In this document: positions 1 through 15,000 of the stretch, piece by piece | How positions within the stretch are numbered: position 1 is the first letter of the stretch | How the letters are laid out: the number at the start of each line of letters is the position of its first letter | Assembly (NCBI GenBank): GCA_963402885.1 | Contig: OY727095.1 | Coordinates: 18,419,001 to 18,483,000 of the forward strand | Direction of reading: 5' to 3' | Length of the DNA stretch: 64,000 nucleotides | Source: Antedon bifida | Taxonomy: Eukaryota > Echinodermata > Crinoidea > Comatulida > Antedonidae | Notes under the pieces: generated by a model | Seen by the model: only the letters and a program-made list of their open reading frames with translations | What the model was told of the DNA's origin: nothing | Databases searched by the model: none | Position numbers and translations under genes: made by a program

Positions 1-32
1 AACAATTTTATGAATTTACAAAAAGTGCATAC

Positions 33-3000
33 ATACTTGATGAAGCTGTCGATGAATAGATGAAGGTTTTTGGCATTCATTCTCTTGTAAAGAGATTCCT
101 GATATTCATGTACAACATCCAACTTCTCTTTAGTGTGCTGGATTAATATAAAATGATTAGATCATCAAAAATGATTACTGTATATAAAGACCGGGTATAG
201 TCCCAGGGGGATCTGGGATTATACTCGAATTGTATTAACATTTAATAAAATTAGTCCTGTGTCCAGATTTAGCCTACAGGATTAGACTCCATCATATTCA
301 GTACTATTTTCTCCCTGCTTTCTCTTAAATTTACAGCTGATTTTATTATCACTGTGATTGTGAAAGATTTGTTTAGTTTGTATCGATAAATAAAAATAAA
401 TCACAGTGGAAACCCGTTTCATTGTAGAAGTGTATATAAAACAGTGTTTGCAATAAATAGTGCATATGATTACTCCACAAAAGGTTGCCAAATAATTGAA
501 TAAAGCGGAAATAAGAGTTGGAGTTACTGCAGTAGTACAATAATTTTGACATGGTCCCCTACAAATATCAATACAAGTTTACTTACATTACCAAGATGGT
601 GCCATAGGATGTAGTTCTCAACTTTCTTGTTCATTCCCTTGTCCATGTTCCATGCTGCAACCTGTATTAATAATTTATTAATTATTAGGTTATTATGATT
701 ATCAGTTTTAATGTACCCTTGTTGTCCTCTCCTTATATTATATATGAGCAAGTGAGTGGCCAAGTGGTTAAGTCATTGGAACGGTAATACCTAGCCATAA
801 CATCGGCAAGGGTTCGAGCCTAACTCACTCCATGGTTCTGGTGGTAGAACGAGTCTTCTCGGTTAAGGACTTTAAACCGTAGGTCGAATGTACACATCTG
901 TATTATGTGCACTTTAAAGAACCTAGTACATCATCATGAGGGCCTCTTGATTGCCAGCATATGCTGTTTAGAGTCACCCTCGATAAATAAGGTTGAATAA
1001 AAATTAGTATTTAGTTTGGTTCTTTTTGGCTCCTACCAAGTATCATCATCCATGTTTTTGCAGGTATGTGTTTAATGTGTATATTTTCAAAATTATTAAT
1101 AATTCAACACAAAATTACCTTTTCTTGTCCCCATTCAGCAAAACTAGCGGATGTTGCTGTGCATTCCAGGAGAACCAAGGCTTGCATACGTTCAGGATGG
1201 GTAATCTGTAAAAAAAAAATATTTAAATTCTACGATTAATAACACCCCCCATCCCCACTACACACATAGCAATTATGTTATCAAATATTAAATAAAGTAC
1301 ATAACCAGTACATACTGGTAAAATTTGGAGTATCCATTTAGTCACTCTCTGCCACACATCACACCTGTGCTTAGAAACTTTCATTGGCTTCCTGTTACAC
1401 AGAGAATCCATTTCAAAATGTTACTATCTATCTTCAAATCCCTTCAAATTCCTCGCCTGTTTTTATTGCGAATTTTATTCATCCATATTATTCCTTTTTG
1501 CGATCTAGTTCAGAGTCTCTACTCGCTCATTCCATCTTTCCACCACTCAACAAAGCATTATAGTTTTCGTTCCTATTCTTGGGCCGCTGTCGCCTTTTGA
1601 AACTTTTTATTTCTTTTGTTAAGCACATTGAGCCTTTGCATATGTGCTATATAAGTCCCATTTATTATTATTATTAAGTTGATACTGTGCATTTTAACAC
1701 CGAGCAGATGACATTCAAAGCGTTAACATCTCGTATTCGTTTTATAGTAGTAACTCATCTATAATTTAATAACACACTGTGTCTTTCACAGCCTGTGTTC
1801 AATTAGATGCTAATCACGGGTGGTAAAGCACAGGATCGTTTACATCATAAAATAGATAGCACACTTAATTTGGGATAGTTTGAGTTTGTAACTTGCACAA
1901 TTTCATCATAAAGGTTTTACAATTATCAACTTAATTAGTGGTAAAAATATCAGATTCTTTTTATTGACACATTTTCACATCATACAAGCCAATTTACACA
2001 GACGAGAGGTAACGGTAATAAAAATATACAATCTATGTTATTCTTTATGACCATTTAAACAAAGCGTAGAACGGACGGGCGGTTCCTGCTGATAGAGATT
2101 CTACGTTTCTATTATTGTGTGTAAATGAATTGTTTATGAATTATTAGCAGTTACTACTTATTCATGTCTACTTTAAACAGATCAATAAAATACTGATAAT
2201 AATTTCATAATGTATTCATATTTGAGTGTTAGTCACTGAATATCAAATGGCACTGTGGATTGGTAGTTGACATGCATGCTTACAAATCCTAGGGCCTTGG
2301 TTCAAATCCAATCCAGCACAACTACCCAATCCTCATGAGACCTGGTGTTTAGAAAGTATGTGTCTCTTATTTATAATTAGAAAATAATGTGGAAAAGCAA
2401 ACTTACAGCAAACCTTAAGAGAACATTAGAACCAGCCCCTTCACCAAGACCAATGATGTCATGTTTTTTATCTTGTTGGAATCTACAAGTAAAAATATCA
2501 TTATTAATGTGATATATTATATTGAGGTATTTAATTTGTTAACAAACTAAATACTAAACAAACAGCCTCCCCCAATTGCACTAAACATGCATGCATTTGT
2601 AGGATCCAGGCTTGAATACTGTAACACACTTTTCATTGGTCTTCTGAAAAATCGAATGAAGATTCTGCAAAACACATACGATAACATCTCCCCAGTGCTT
2701 GCAGATCTTCACTGGTTACCAGTGCAACAAAGAATACAGTACAAGGTCTTAATTTAAATTAATTTGGGGCCAGTCTGCCTATCTAAGCGTGTGCATATTT
2801 ACCAGCCTACTACTAGATTTCTTAGATCAGTTGGCCAATGTCTGATTGTAGTTCTTAAGACTAGGACAACTACATACAGTATGGTGGAAGAGCTTTTATT
2901 GCTGTGGCAGCTCGAACTCTGTGGAATTCCCTACCAATTTCTATCAGACAGTGTACTACTCTAACTCTTTCAAGACCCAGTTGAAGTCTTTCCTTTTCAA

Positions 3001-6000
3001 ACAAGTTTTTCATTAATTTAAATTATTGCCACTTCTCGTCTATTTTATTTATGTACAGCACATTGAGAGCTTGCTTATCTGCACTTATATAAGAATTAAC
3101 TATTATTAAACAGTTTTGTTTTCTCTTTTGTGGTGTAAAACGACATTTACTATTATTAAACAGTTATGCAAAGATGGGAAGCTCTATTAACAATCTCAAA
3201 GTGAACAAGAACAATTATTCCAATTTAATTATTCAAATTGTTGTATTATCATTTATCAGGTAAATCACCAGACCAAATAAATACCAGTAGATATCAAAAA
3301 TATAAAGTTTAAACACAGTTATGTATTCAGTTAATACTAATCTTGGCAAGTTTACAATAGACAGGTATCACATGAAACCAACTAAACAAAAGACAGCTTT
3401 TTGTTATGAACTGTAATTATAAATTATTATTATAATTGTATTATATAGGGCAACTATCATATCATTGCTGATGTTTAATTGCTAAATATTATTATCATAA
3501 TTAAACCTTTCAAACCAAAGGTGGTTTATAAGTCGAATTTTTAATTTTAGTAACATATTCGTTTACTCTGTTTGTAACTCATATTTGTCAGTTAAAAGTT
3601 TTATTAGTACAGTAACAAACATATTTGTTTACTCTGTTTGTAACTCATATTTGTCAGTTAAAAGTTTTATTAGTACAGAAACATTTGTTTTAAATATTAT
3701 TGTACTTTTACATACTGTAAAACTTCCATATACTAATAAAAAGTGTATATGATTTGAGTAATATCATAGGATATATATATATAGTTTTGCATTTTAAAGT
3801 CCCTGGATAAATGCTAAGGAACTGATTCATTCATATACAGGCAATGCAAGATTTAAAGTAAACACACTGAAACAATACAAAGGTTGTTTGTATGATCATA
3901 GAATGTCTTATTTGTGCGGCACATGATCAGCATATAGATACAAATAATGAATATTTATTAGTTGGATGGTGAGAATATTTTATGAGTTGAAAAATTGACT
4001 GCTCTTTTTTAAATAAGGCACAAGCCAAGTTGAAAATAGAGCAGTCAATTTTTGTTTTATAACACACCTACTTTTATTCAATTTATCCATGGTGAATTTT
4101 TTGGACGAATGCTATTGATAGGCTGAAAGCTAGGCCATTCAAATAGGCAGTGCTCCAATTTTAGACGCGGAGTAAAACAGTTATTGGTGGCACGCACAAC
4201 AAGTTGATTTCTGAACGCAATCGGTTAACAACGCGTGGCAAAAATCTCAAAGTGTTTACAGAAAGCTGAACATGCATTAGAGCATGTTCATTATCACCAT
4301 TAGATATCACTATTTCGTTCGATCGAATGACACGTGATGTGTAATTGACCAATCATATTGCAAGAATACAATCAGGTGTGCTAAAAAATACACTGAAAGA
4401 CCCAATTCTACTAATACATAAATTATAAATTGGTAAATTGAGACAGATGGATGTCACAGACAGAGAACTGAATATAAAAACAAGATATATGTTTTTTTCC
4501 TATAGATAATTCTAGTAAATTCCAAGGCCAGTAAAATGAGGAGGGACACTGGTCATTCAGCAATGTAATTGACACCAAGGATGGGGAGAAGGAAGAAGAA
4601 GATATGATCAGATAATATAATGAATCGCCAAGGTCTGGGGTAATGGTCAACATGTTAAAAATAGATTTGTAGATCTATAGTGTTATATTGATGGACAGAC
4701 AGTGTTGATATCCTGCGACATATCTGCTTAATTTCCTGTCAGTGTCAGAATAATGTTGCCCTTGCTGTCTCTTTAAAAAATGCACTAATAGAAAGTGGCT
4801 GGTTGTCAACAAGCCGGGGCATACCCATTTAATTTCAAATGTACTTTTAGTAAAGAAATGTAGAATACTATAAATAGAAATATATATGCATTAATTACAT
4901 TCAAAATTAATTAACTAGATTTGAACTCGTCACTATGATGAGTTTAGTTATCTGCACAACAAACACCAAGTGCAATACATTAGAAAATGAGCACATAAAG
5001 ACTCCTACAAAAGGTAATTGATTGAGCAAGAAAATATTAAAATATGGGAAAGATTGGGGTGCAAATAAGCGAGATACACTCTATCAAATTTAATTAACTA
5101 GCACAGAAGGGAAAATAACCTTATTTTTAAAATTCGTCTGCGCAACTCTAGACATCATTCAAAAATAGGATGTGCACGACTTCACGTGATGTACATAAGT
5201 TGAAAAAGTTACGAAATGATTATATGCTTTAGAGAGATGCAAAACGAGACGGGAGACACAAGAAAGGGCTAGAAAGAAGAATGCAGGGAAAAAAATGAAA
5301 TCACAAAGAGTTATCCGCCAAGCTGCGGATAACTAAAAAATAAGGGGGGGGGGGGAGAGAGGAGTAGGTTGTGGTGCAAGGGAATAACACTTATTTAAAA
5401 GTGTTTGGTATCTCATTGACAATGATTTAATGTTGATATCATCTCAGACAGATGTTCCAATAAAGCTGCTTCCTCCTCCTGATCTTGCATTCTTTCTTTT
5501 AATCTATTTAAACAAACGGCTGCACGATACATAATTTATTGCATTACGAGATAGCAGTGAACTTCGCTGTTATATATCCATTGTGTTAAACTAACATTAT
5601 TAACTATGATGGATGTTTGTTATGTCTGAAAAGTGAATTTTTTTTACAGTTCTTATTGATTTCTCGATTCTTTATTTGTCGTATATTAAATTTGATTTGC
5701 AGTATCAAACAATTAAAAATGTGTGTGCACTTTTGTAGAGTACTGCTTGCAATTTTAAAGCTGAATTGTGTTTGTATACAGTTGAATTTAATTTTATTAA
5801 ATCTATCATATAATGTATTGTACCCTATTTTTACAATACAAGACACCTAATTAAACTGTTAATATGAAATTGAATATTCCATTTGTCCAGTAGTCACTGC
5901 TAGCATTTACAAAATTCAATAATCTTGCTATCATCACAGCCTGATTAAATAGAGACAACAAGTGTAGTGAACCTTTAAAATAAACATGACCCATTAAATA

Positions 6001-9000
6001 TGAATAATATAGTTAACCACTAGGCAACAATTAGTGCATATTAATATGGCAAACAAATCACTGCAAGCTTCATGTACTGTACTGTCAGTCGGAGAGCCGC
6101 GTTGGGAAATATGACCGTTATCGCTGAATTTTCGACTTCGCATGACGTCATAAATTTTAGAAGCCCTCTCTCGGCACAGAAGCATCAACGTTTCGCGCGA
6201 AAACATAGCATAAAGTATACGTCATTTAATAGCTGTTTAATAAACATTAGTAGGCGAAAAATTAACCATATATGGTAAGATCAGTTCCTTATATGTTTAA
6301 GATGTCGCAGGTCACCTAATTTTCTGAATAATTTGTTGGATTTGTTGTCAGCGACAATTTCTTTCCAAAGTTCGTGTGCGTCCGTCAAAACTGAAGTTTT
6401 CTAACAGGTGTTTGTTTACAAATTTTCCATTAGTGGGATTTGCATCCCATACAGTGAATTACCAAAAAACCGACGTATATGGATAGAGTAAGTATCAATA
6501 GTCTGTTTTACGTTAAAATTGGCTTGAAACCCTATTTAAGCTTCCTATAGCGAACATTTTAAAAAAGGTCCTCATGTCATATATTGTTACGTCTCGCGGC
6601 ACTAGTTCCGTCGTGTGTGGTGCATGGTGTGTTGATTGTGGTTGTTGTAGGTGAGTATATGCACGACCTGGTGGATCGTTGTCGTATTATATCGGCCTAG
6701 GCCTAGTAACATGTTCTGTTAATAATTTAAATACTTTAGTTACAATTTAGTATTATTAAAGTATCGTTACAATCCTACTCTATATTGAAGATGCATTGGG
6801 AAGTTTTAAAAAGATAATTAAGCAAATCGCAGCCTGATACAGGTATAGGCCTACCTATTCTATATAGTTAAATATTTATTTATAGTAAAATTATTGACAA
6901 CTGAGGGGTACAATTTATTTATAATATTAATAATTATTACAATAAACAGACATAAGGAAATTTTGTATTTGCTGCTTTTTCATGGTAGGCCTATATCTGA
7001 AAATGTTTTCAGGTTGTTGAATAATTATACTGTATAACGATGCAATGTTTTGTTCATATCATAGTGACAATTATTTAAATAGTTTCATTCATTACATTTC
7101 AGCTATTCATTTTCATTTTAGGTTTTTTGTTGGTATCAAGACTCGACGATTTTCTGTCTCGTTCTTCAATATGAGGTTGGACGGTGGAAGCTGTAATGGT
7201 TTTCTCGATTTCAATATCATTTCATGCGCATTCAAGTTTTAGAAGCGTTTCAGATCAGTCAATGATAAGATATAAATTAAGTTGCAATTGATTGATTGAT
7301 TTACTTTATTAACCAGAGTCACACAGATACATACAATATAAACATATAAAACAATCATAAAATCAGTACAACCGTAAGACTCACGTAAGTTAATATGATA
7401 TAGGCCTAGCTAGTTTGTTATGTTTGATGAACAAGGTGCTATTTAAATAATATATACAGTAGTAGTATTTACTATTTATATCAGTATTGTTTGAAAGATA
7501 TTTGTATTAAAAACTGCTTTTTCACATTCTGTATACGTAAAAAAAAAATTGGTTGCTTGTGTGAAATGCAAGTTGTATCTAATAAAGTAATATTTATATA
7601 CAAGTAAATGATGGACTTATATTTTTATATCTTGGTTTCAGCTGGGCCCATAATTATCTTTTTTAAAAACATGACCATATAAAAATACACGTTTGAGTCT
7701 CTGAAACAAACATGCCCGATTTTATAAAACATTCCCCATATATAAATTGAAAATGGGTTATTTATTTTTATTTTTCCATTTATTGTTTTTTTAACAGTTT
7801 TTTATTTGTTCTGGGCCTAGTTTCTCCTTCAGGCTTCTTCTTGCTTGGTATATGAGCAGAGCTGGGATAGACCTACCACCAGCCTAGACTATAGAATACC
7901 CAGCTACTATTATTAACACTCACTAGGGTAGGCCTACCTATCTAATATTAGTATTATATCAGAATTACTCAGCCTAGCTAGGCCTAGAAAATACTATTTT
8001 TAGGCCTAGCTAGGCTAGAAATCAAGTAAGTAATTATAGTAGGTAGCCTTTCCTAGCTCAGAAACCAAATAGAACAATAATCGGGGAGCAAATTGAAATC
8101 TTAGGCCTATGACGTAATACGCCTGCATGAAAACCGTATTGAACACAGACACGATTCGGTCCGGGACGATTCGTACCAGCTTCGTAAAACGTAAACAAAG
8201 TTTCAAAATGGCGATTTTTCGATCGAAACAGAACAGAGAAATGTAGTAGGTTTGGTTTGATTAGTGGGAGTTGCATCCCAAGAAAGCTTAAAATTAGATT
8301 TTTATTTTAATAGATAGCTTAATAGTTTATCTTGAAAGGATTTTAAATTCGCTTTGAAACCTTATCTAGAAAATATGAAATTTAATGATTTTTTACCATC
8401 ATTTAAAAAAAAATTAAAGTAAAAAAGTTTATACATAAAATAATGATATTTCTTAAAACAAAAAATCTGTGGAATTTAGATCACAGTTTTTATCATTATT
8501 TACGCTTGTAGTTCAACTATTGAAATACGTTTATTGATTTCATTTAATATCAAAATTATACCATTTTCTAAGTGTACTAAAATAGCAAAAATTCCAACAT
8601 TTTCCACGAAGCGCGCCCTCACAATTAATGAAATCAGTGATGCGTTACCAACGCGGCTTTCCGACTGTGTAGCGTTAAAGACACTATCCCTACCATTTTG
8701 TAAAAATAATGCAGAGAGTATATTACTTTAAAAACATTTAACCAGGTCATTTCTTATCTTAAATGTATGTTTTAAGTAAGTAGGTTGCGATGAATGTCCT
8801 TGTGGACAGTCTTAGGCCTAGCTTAGCTAGGTTGAGTTTTGTAGGCCTAGCTGATAAATACTAGTGGTAACGTACGAACATCGTACGCTAGCTAAAGGTA
8901 TAGCCTGACGTTGTCTCGTTGGTGAAATAATTGTACTTCCTTTTTTTGGTAGAATCTGTTATACAAATTGAAGACCTGGTATTTTCATTGAAGTTACGTT

Positions 9001-12000
9001 TCTTTTACTTGTTTACCCTTTCACGATCGTAGGTGCATCACATATGAAAATATCAATCCTCGCACGATGCATTCGGGTATTTATAGAGGGCAGCTTAAAT
9101 TATTAGAATCGACTTATTTTTCACATTTTCAAGATCTAAATAAACATGATAATTTGTACATGGATACCTTTAACATGTTTCATACTAAACAATCATTGAC
9201 AAATTGCACCTTAGCAGGAGAAGGAATGATGACTTTAAATATTGGGAAACTGTCACAATTATTAGGAGACTTTGGAGGTACTGCTTTCATTATTTATGAT
9301 ACAAGGGTATTGATTTAAATAAAGTATGATACATGTACTAGCCTTCTAGTATTACCTACTGTACTTGCACATACAAATTTAGCATAAGAATAGCACATAC
9401 TGTATGCAAAAACTCTCAACATGTGTTACATTTAACTAAAAGAATATTAAAAAACTGTTGGTGTTAAATGGTAATTCATTAAATATAAGTGTCGCTAACT
9501 TTACTATTAAACAGTCCTAATATTTCAGACTGGGATTCACATCATATCTGTGTCACATACATGCAGAAACTCTTGAATGTATTACCAATGTGTGTGTTTC
9601 CAAATTCTATCACGTGAAATTGACAATGCAACATCTTTTTAGACATATCATTTATTTCAGAATATGATAATAAATATTTAATGGAGAGTTGAACAACAAA
9701 GTTTGACAATTAATTTATAATGCCAGCAAAAATGATAGGTAAACAGGATCTTAGCATATTTACAGTACTGTATATAAATTTTGATGAGTTAACATCTACT
9801 TTAAAACATTGACACAAGAATGTATTAAAAGGAATAGGCATTAGGGGAATGAATTATAAAATAGTTTTAAATTTTAATTGAAAATCTTCTTTTAACACTA
9901 ACAGAAGTAAGAATAGAATTTGCAAATTTAAAACCGAGGTGACAGAAGCCATCTACATCTGCCAACTCTTTACTGTTACCAAATAAGTTAACATTATTTT
10001 ATCATGGAAAATTGTTCCCACAATACAAAGAGTTTTACCAGTTCTAGTCTTTAGGAAGAAGATCGCTTTTTCAGATGAAAAGAAAACATGGCACTGATAA
10101 TTAAATCATTTAACAATATTACAACATATATTGTAGGGTTTATTACTTACCCTAGTTGCTCAAGTATATATGGGATCTCATCTGCAAGTTGCTGCATTGT
10201 GGGATACACATACCTGAATATGGTAATAAATAAAAAGATAAATAGTTTTTGATACATAAAATACAGACATAATATTAATTGACTTTGAAGATTTAAAAAA
10301 AACTCTGGATTTTAATATCCAAACATGATTTCAACTGCAAAAATCAAAATTAAATAGCCTCTTAACATTGTTTGCTGTTTTAAACTAATTTTTTATTTTA
10401 ATTGCATTGCAAATGCCAATGTAAATCCACTTTCATTAATTTTCATAGTTCATGGAGTTAGATGGAATGTGATTTTTTCCTCACACATAAATTTTACACG
10501 TATTTAACTTGAATTGTACAATCAATACACAGCATGCAGGTGTTTTTCACCTATTTGTATTTATATTACACAAAATAGCTGCTAATTCAATCTAGACCTT
10601 GAATATATTAAAGTATGTGGCAAATGAAGATTTATACCTCTTAATGCATAATGAAGTGGACTGGAAAAACACAAATAAATGCAGCATACATGATGTTGTA
10701 ATCTACAGTAACTCATAGATTGGATATTTTTTGTAATACGAAAAATTAAAGCCATTTATAAAAGGCTGTATGAAGTTTTATTTAAAGATGTATTGTCCCC
10801 CAAAAACATGAAAAATGAAGATTTTAAAAAATCAGACATTAAATAGTCCATTTTGCAGTTTTAATAAAGTTATTCACTTCTGTAAAAAAAACCAAAATAA
10901 TGATTTAACTTATAAAAAGACAAAGAAACGTTTAGAAAGAAATTTTAACCAAAAACCATTGTCTGACACAATTTAACTATTTTTTGCTTTCAATTACATT
11001 TTATTCAGGTAAATAATTTTTTCTCGATCCAGTTTTTGGTCAAAGTGAATAACTATTATGTTCATTCATTCATTTAAAAAAAAAATTGTTTAGTGGGACA
11101 ATATATATCTTTAATACAATTATCAATAATTGCCCAGTATGTAAATCATTTCAAAGGCATTATTTTCAACAAAGTTAATTCATATTCAAATTGATGTTAT
11201 TGATTTTAAAATTTGACAAATGTCCTGAGAAATGTCAATTTCATATTGTAGTAGTGCACATTGTTAAAAAGAGCACATTCACTCGAAAAATACAACAATA
11301 GGCTGAGGAACTAATGGGGTATTCGTGGAGTAAAGCTGCCGTGTAAGCTTGGTTCCCAGGATGTAACGATGTAAGCGCAACGCAAGTGAGTTGACAAATC
11401 GCAAGCCAGAGTTTGAATGGTCTATCACCTCCTGATTGGTCAATTGCGTTTCTCCTACATCCTTGCGTTACATCCTACTTGGGGACCACGCTTTAATGTA
11501 AAATATAAGTAATCAGCTAAATTTCATCACGAGGTTATTCAGCGTTCAAAACTAATTTCAAATGACAGTAGTCATGTCTGCTGGTTATTCAGTTGAAAAG
11601 GGACTAATTAAAAAAGTTTATTGTGTATACTATTAACATTCAACAAACATATGTATCGGAGAATAGTAGCAAGCATAGCAAAAAGCTATACAAAACAACC
11701 TTATTGCTACACATTTATAAAATTTAATTGTGTAGCAAAAAATACAATACAAAACTGTTTCTCGACTTAAAAATCAGTTTGATTAGCAATATTGCTATAA
11801 CAAATTTAAAATGAAATTTTCCCCTGTGTACAAACAATATCTACAGATTATATTATCTACAGAAGTACTGTACAGTACTTCAATTTAGATATTTAAAAAT
11901 AATATAAATTGACTGTATAAAAGATGCATGTGATACTATTTCAATACCATGTTCCTTATCTAATATAATGTAGGTCACATAACAGTCATACTGTATCCCC

Positions 12001-15000
12001 AGTAGGCCTGCTATGGTTTTATGATATAAAATATCATCTGCTCTAGTGCTAAATTTAAATTAAATATATATTTTGATTTCCAGAAGCAAGATAAAATTAG
12101 TTAAAATATTGTTAATTTTTTCGTTTAAAACGCATCAATCATCAGCTTCAACGCCATAAAACATCACTTATCACAGAGAGTGGTCTTCAGTTTCGGAATA
12201 AATCTAATGAGTATTTTGACTAAAAATAATAATTATAATAAATAATATATATATAATTCCGATTTAAAAATGTATAAAACGTACAATTTAATATTAAAAT
12301 AACATTAAATTAAATTATGATGTACTTAATAACATTTATATCATAAAACCTTACCGGATGTATCAGTAGATTACAGTAGTATGACTCCATATTAATATAA
12401 TACACATTAGACCTTTTATCACCTTCAATGTATTTTGTATTATTATCACTGGATAAAAGCATACAATTTTAGATGGTAGTATACTGGGATTAAACTAAAA
12501 ATATGCATTGAGTTTTACAGTTCAAAGTGCACACCAACTTCAAATAGTTTTATTACGTTATATAATATTATTATCATCAAGTGATCAATTTTTATTTTGC
12601 AAAATACATTATTATTTTGTGGTTTTATATTAAAATATTTTTTACCTACAGTTATTATCTCTTTACAGTTGGTAACTTACCCATCTTTTAAGTTTTCTGC
12701 ATTGTCTTGCTGTCCAGGAGCATTGATATGGACAAAGCACATTTTGGTTGCTAGTCCATGGGCTACAGGTTGGGATATCAATTTCAGATAGGCAGAATCT
12801 GAAACATAAAAATTAAAATTAATATAACACCAAGCTCTGTCTACACTATCAAACTAATTTGACAAAAAAGTGTGATGTGCCCAAATATGGTAGTGATATG
12901 ACATCATCGTGTAGATATACTGTATGGGCACATCACATTATTATTTTTGCATGATAGTGTAGACAGAGATTTTAATTGAACTACAGTATGCAATCATTTG
13001 ATGGAAAATCCCTCCAAAACATACCAGTAATTAAAATTAATTGTTTATTTCTATTATTTGTTAGTTAGAGGGATAACTTAGAAGTTTATTATTCGATTTT
13101 CATAAGATGTTAAAGGATTAAAGGTTTCATCATCTGTACATTGTATGGGAACATGTCATTAAATTTACATTTGCCTAGGCAGAGGCTTACGCTCTCTGAG
13201 TGCCCTTCTGGTTTAATTATGTAAACTTGTTGGTGTCAAGTGGTAGGCCAAAGATGTTGCAAAAATAGAAATGTCTCTAACTTTACTAAAGGCCATTAAA
13301 CAGTCCTACATTCAATAATGCTAGCCTGGATTCACAGCATCACATCTGTCAACATGCCTTCTGTAGCAAGACTCAAACTAATTTCTGATAATTACTCAGG
13401 GGCATGAGTAAGACAGCTCTATGTAAATATCTTTCTGTAATAAGGTTTCTTCTGGTGATACGAGTTAAAATAGTAGAATACAAGTAGTATAGGAAAGGAC
13501 ATTTTGTAAAATTGTACACAATATGAAAAAATGGGAATTCGTAAACTAGGACTGGGTATGCGCAAACCCCAAAGCCCGTCTGGGAGAAGAGAGTCTAAAT
13601 GAGATGTATGCAGACAGTAGGCTGTAAGACATGTTCAATAAACAATGTTTTCGTTTTGGTTTAACTGTTACATCCAAAAATTCGAGCCAAATATTTTGTA
13701 AGACATATTTTCTTGTTTAAACATAGTTGAAATAATGAAACTTACGATTTAGACCGATGTCATGAAATGTGACACACACCTTCTTATTTTTCTCTTTATC
13801 CCCCTTGAAAAAAAATATTAAAAACTACATTAAATACTGTACTGTACAAGACAACCTAAGTTAAATTAACAGTAACACACAAATTATTATTGACAATTAA
13901 TAACACTCACGAATTGTACAACAATTGTATATGTAATCCTCGGAATAAATACTAGATACTGAGAGAGCTCGGCCAGAGAGAGATTGCCATAGCAAAACTG
14001 GACTTGCCACAGTAGACTGTAACATGGCCTGGTATGGTATCAATTAATTACATATTTTTAATATAAACTATATAATATTGTAGTGTACACTTGTATTTTT
14101 CTACAAATGGAAGTTTTGGAGTACAGTACCACTTTCCTATGGCCTGGGGCACATATTGACTGTATACCTATATGTACACAGACACATAAATCCAACACTT
14201 AAAAGCGATTAACTTCTTTATCTTTACAGTTGCCTTAACAACTGTATCCTGTATAAACTTTTCTATGACCCATTCGATGACCTTTGGTTTCATTGCTTTG
14301 CTGCCTTGTACAGTACAATATCCCTCTGTGTGCAACAAGTAGATTCTGTTGAATGAAGTGATTCCAAGAGGGACACAAGCAGATCAGTAGGTAACTTAAT
14401 GTCATATTGAATTTGTAAAAGACTTACTCATTTATACCATAAAATATTTTTAAAACCTACCATATCAAATTTTAACATTAATATCAAGTTTAAATAAACA
14501 TTTAGTTGGCACTATATAAATCAGTCGACTTTAAAATGACCTTATAAGTCACTATAATAATATAATAATGAATAAATATGAATTTATAATACATGTTTTT
14601 AATTCTTCATTTTGGCATCCCAATATATTAAAGAAATGGTTTCACAATAATGCTACACGAGTAGGAAAAACCAGGTCACATAAGGCCAAATTGTATACCT
14701 ACATTTTCTGCAAATTGTAAAACGCTCATCATACTTCATTATTTGAAAACAATTTTTAAATTTTATTTTTAATATTCAGATTTAATGTAATTTTTTACAT
14801 TGGATAATTGCCTTAAAAGCATCAAATTCATGTAACAATTAAATGACAAGTATACACTTATCTAGAATAGTGTTAATGAACTAATTAATTGTTTTATTCC
14901 ACGAAAAGCTTTTATATTTGTTGAGTGCAAAAAGCATATGAAAAGACTTTAATTATAATACTAAAAAAATGTTTTGCTTTATCCACAGGTGAACCTTTGA

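Noticed and set aside
9067-9318. 83-codon plus-strand frame in an NDRG intron
   Set aside because: No recognised motif, no convincing splice context and typical length for chance frames; noted only as unassigned.
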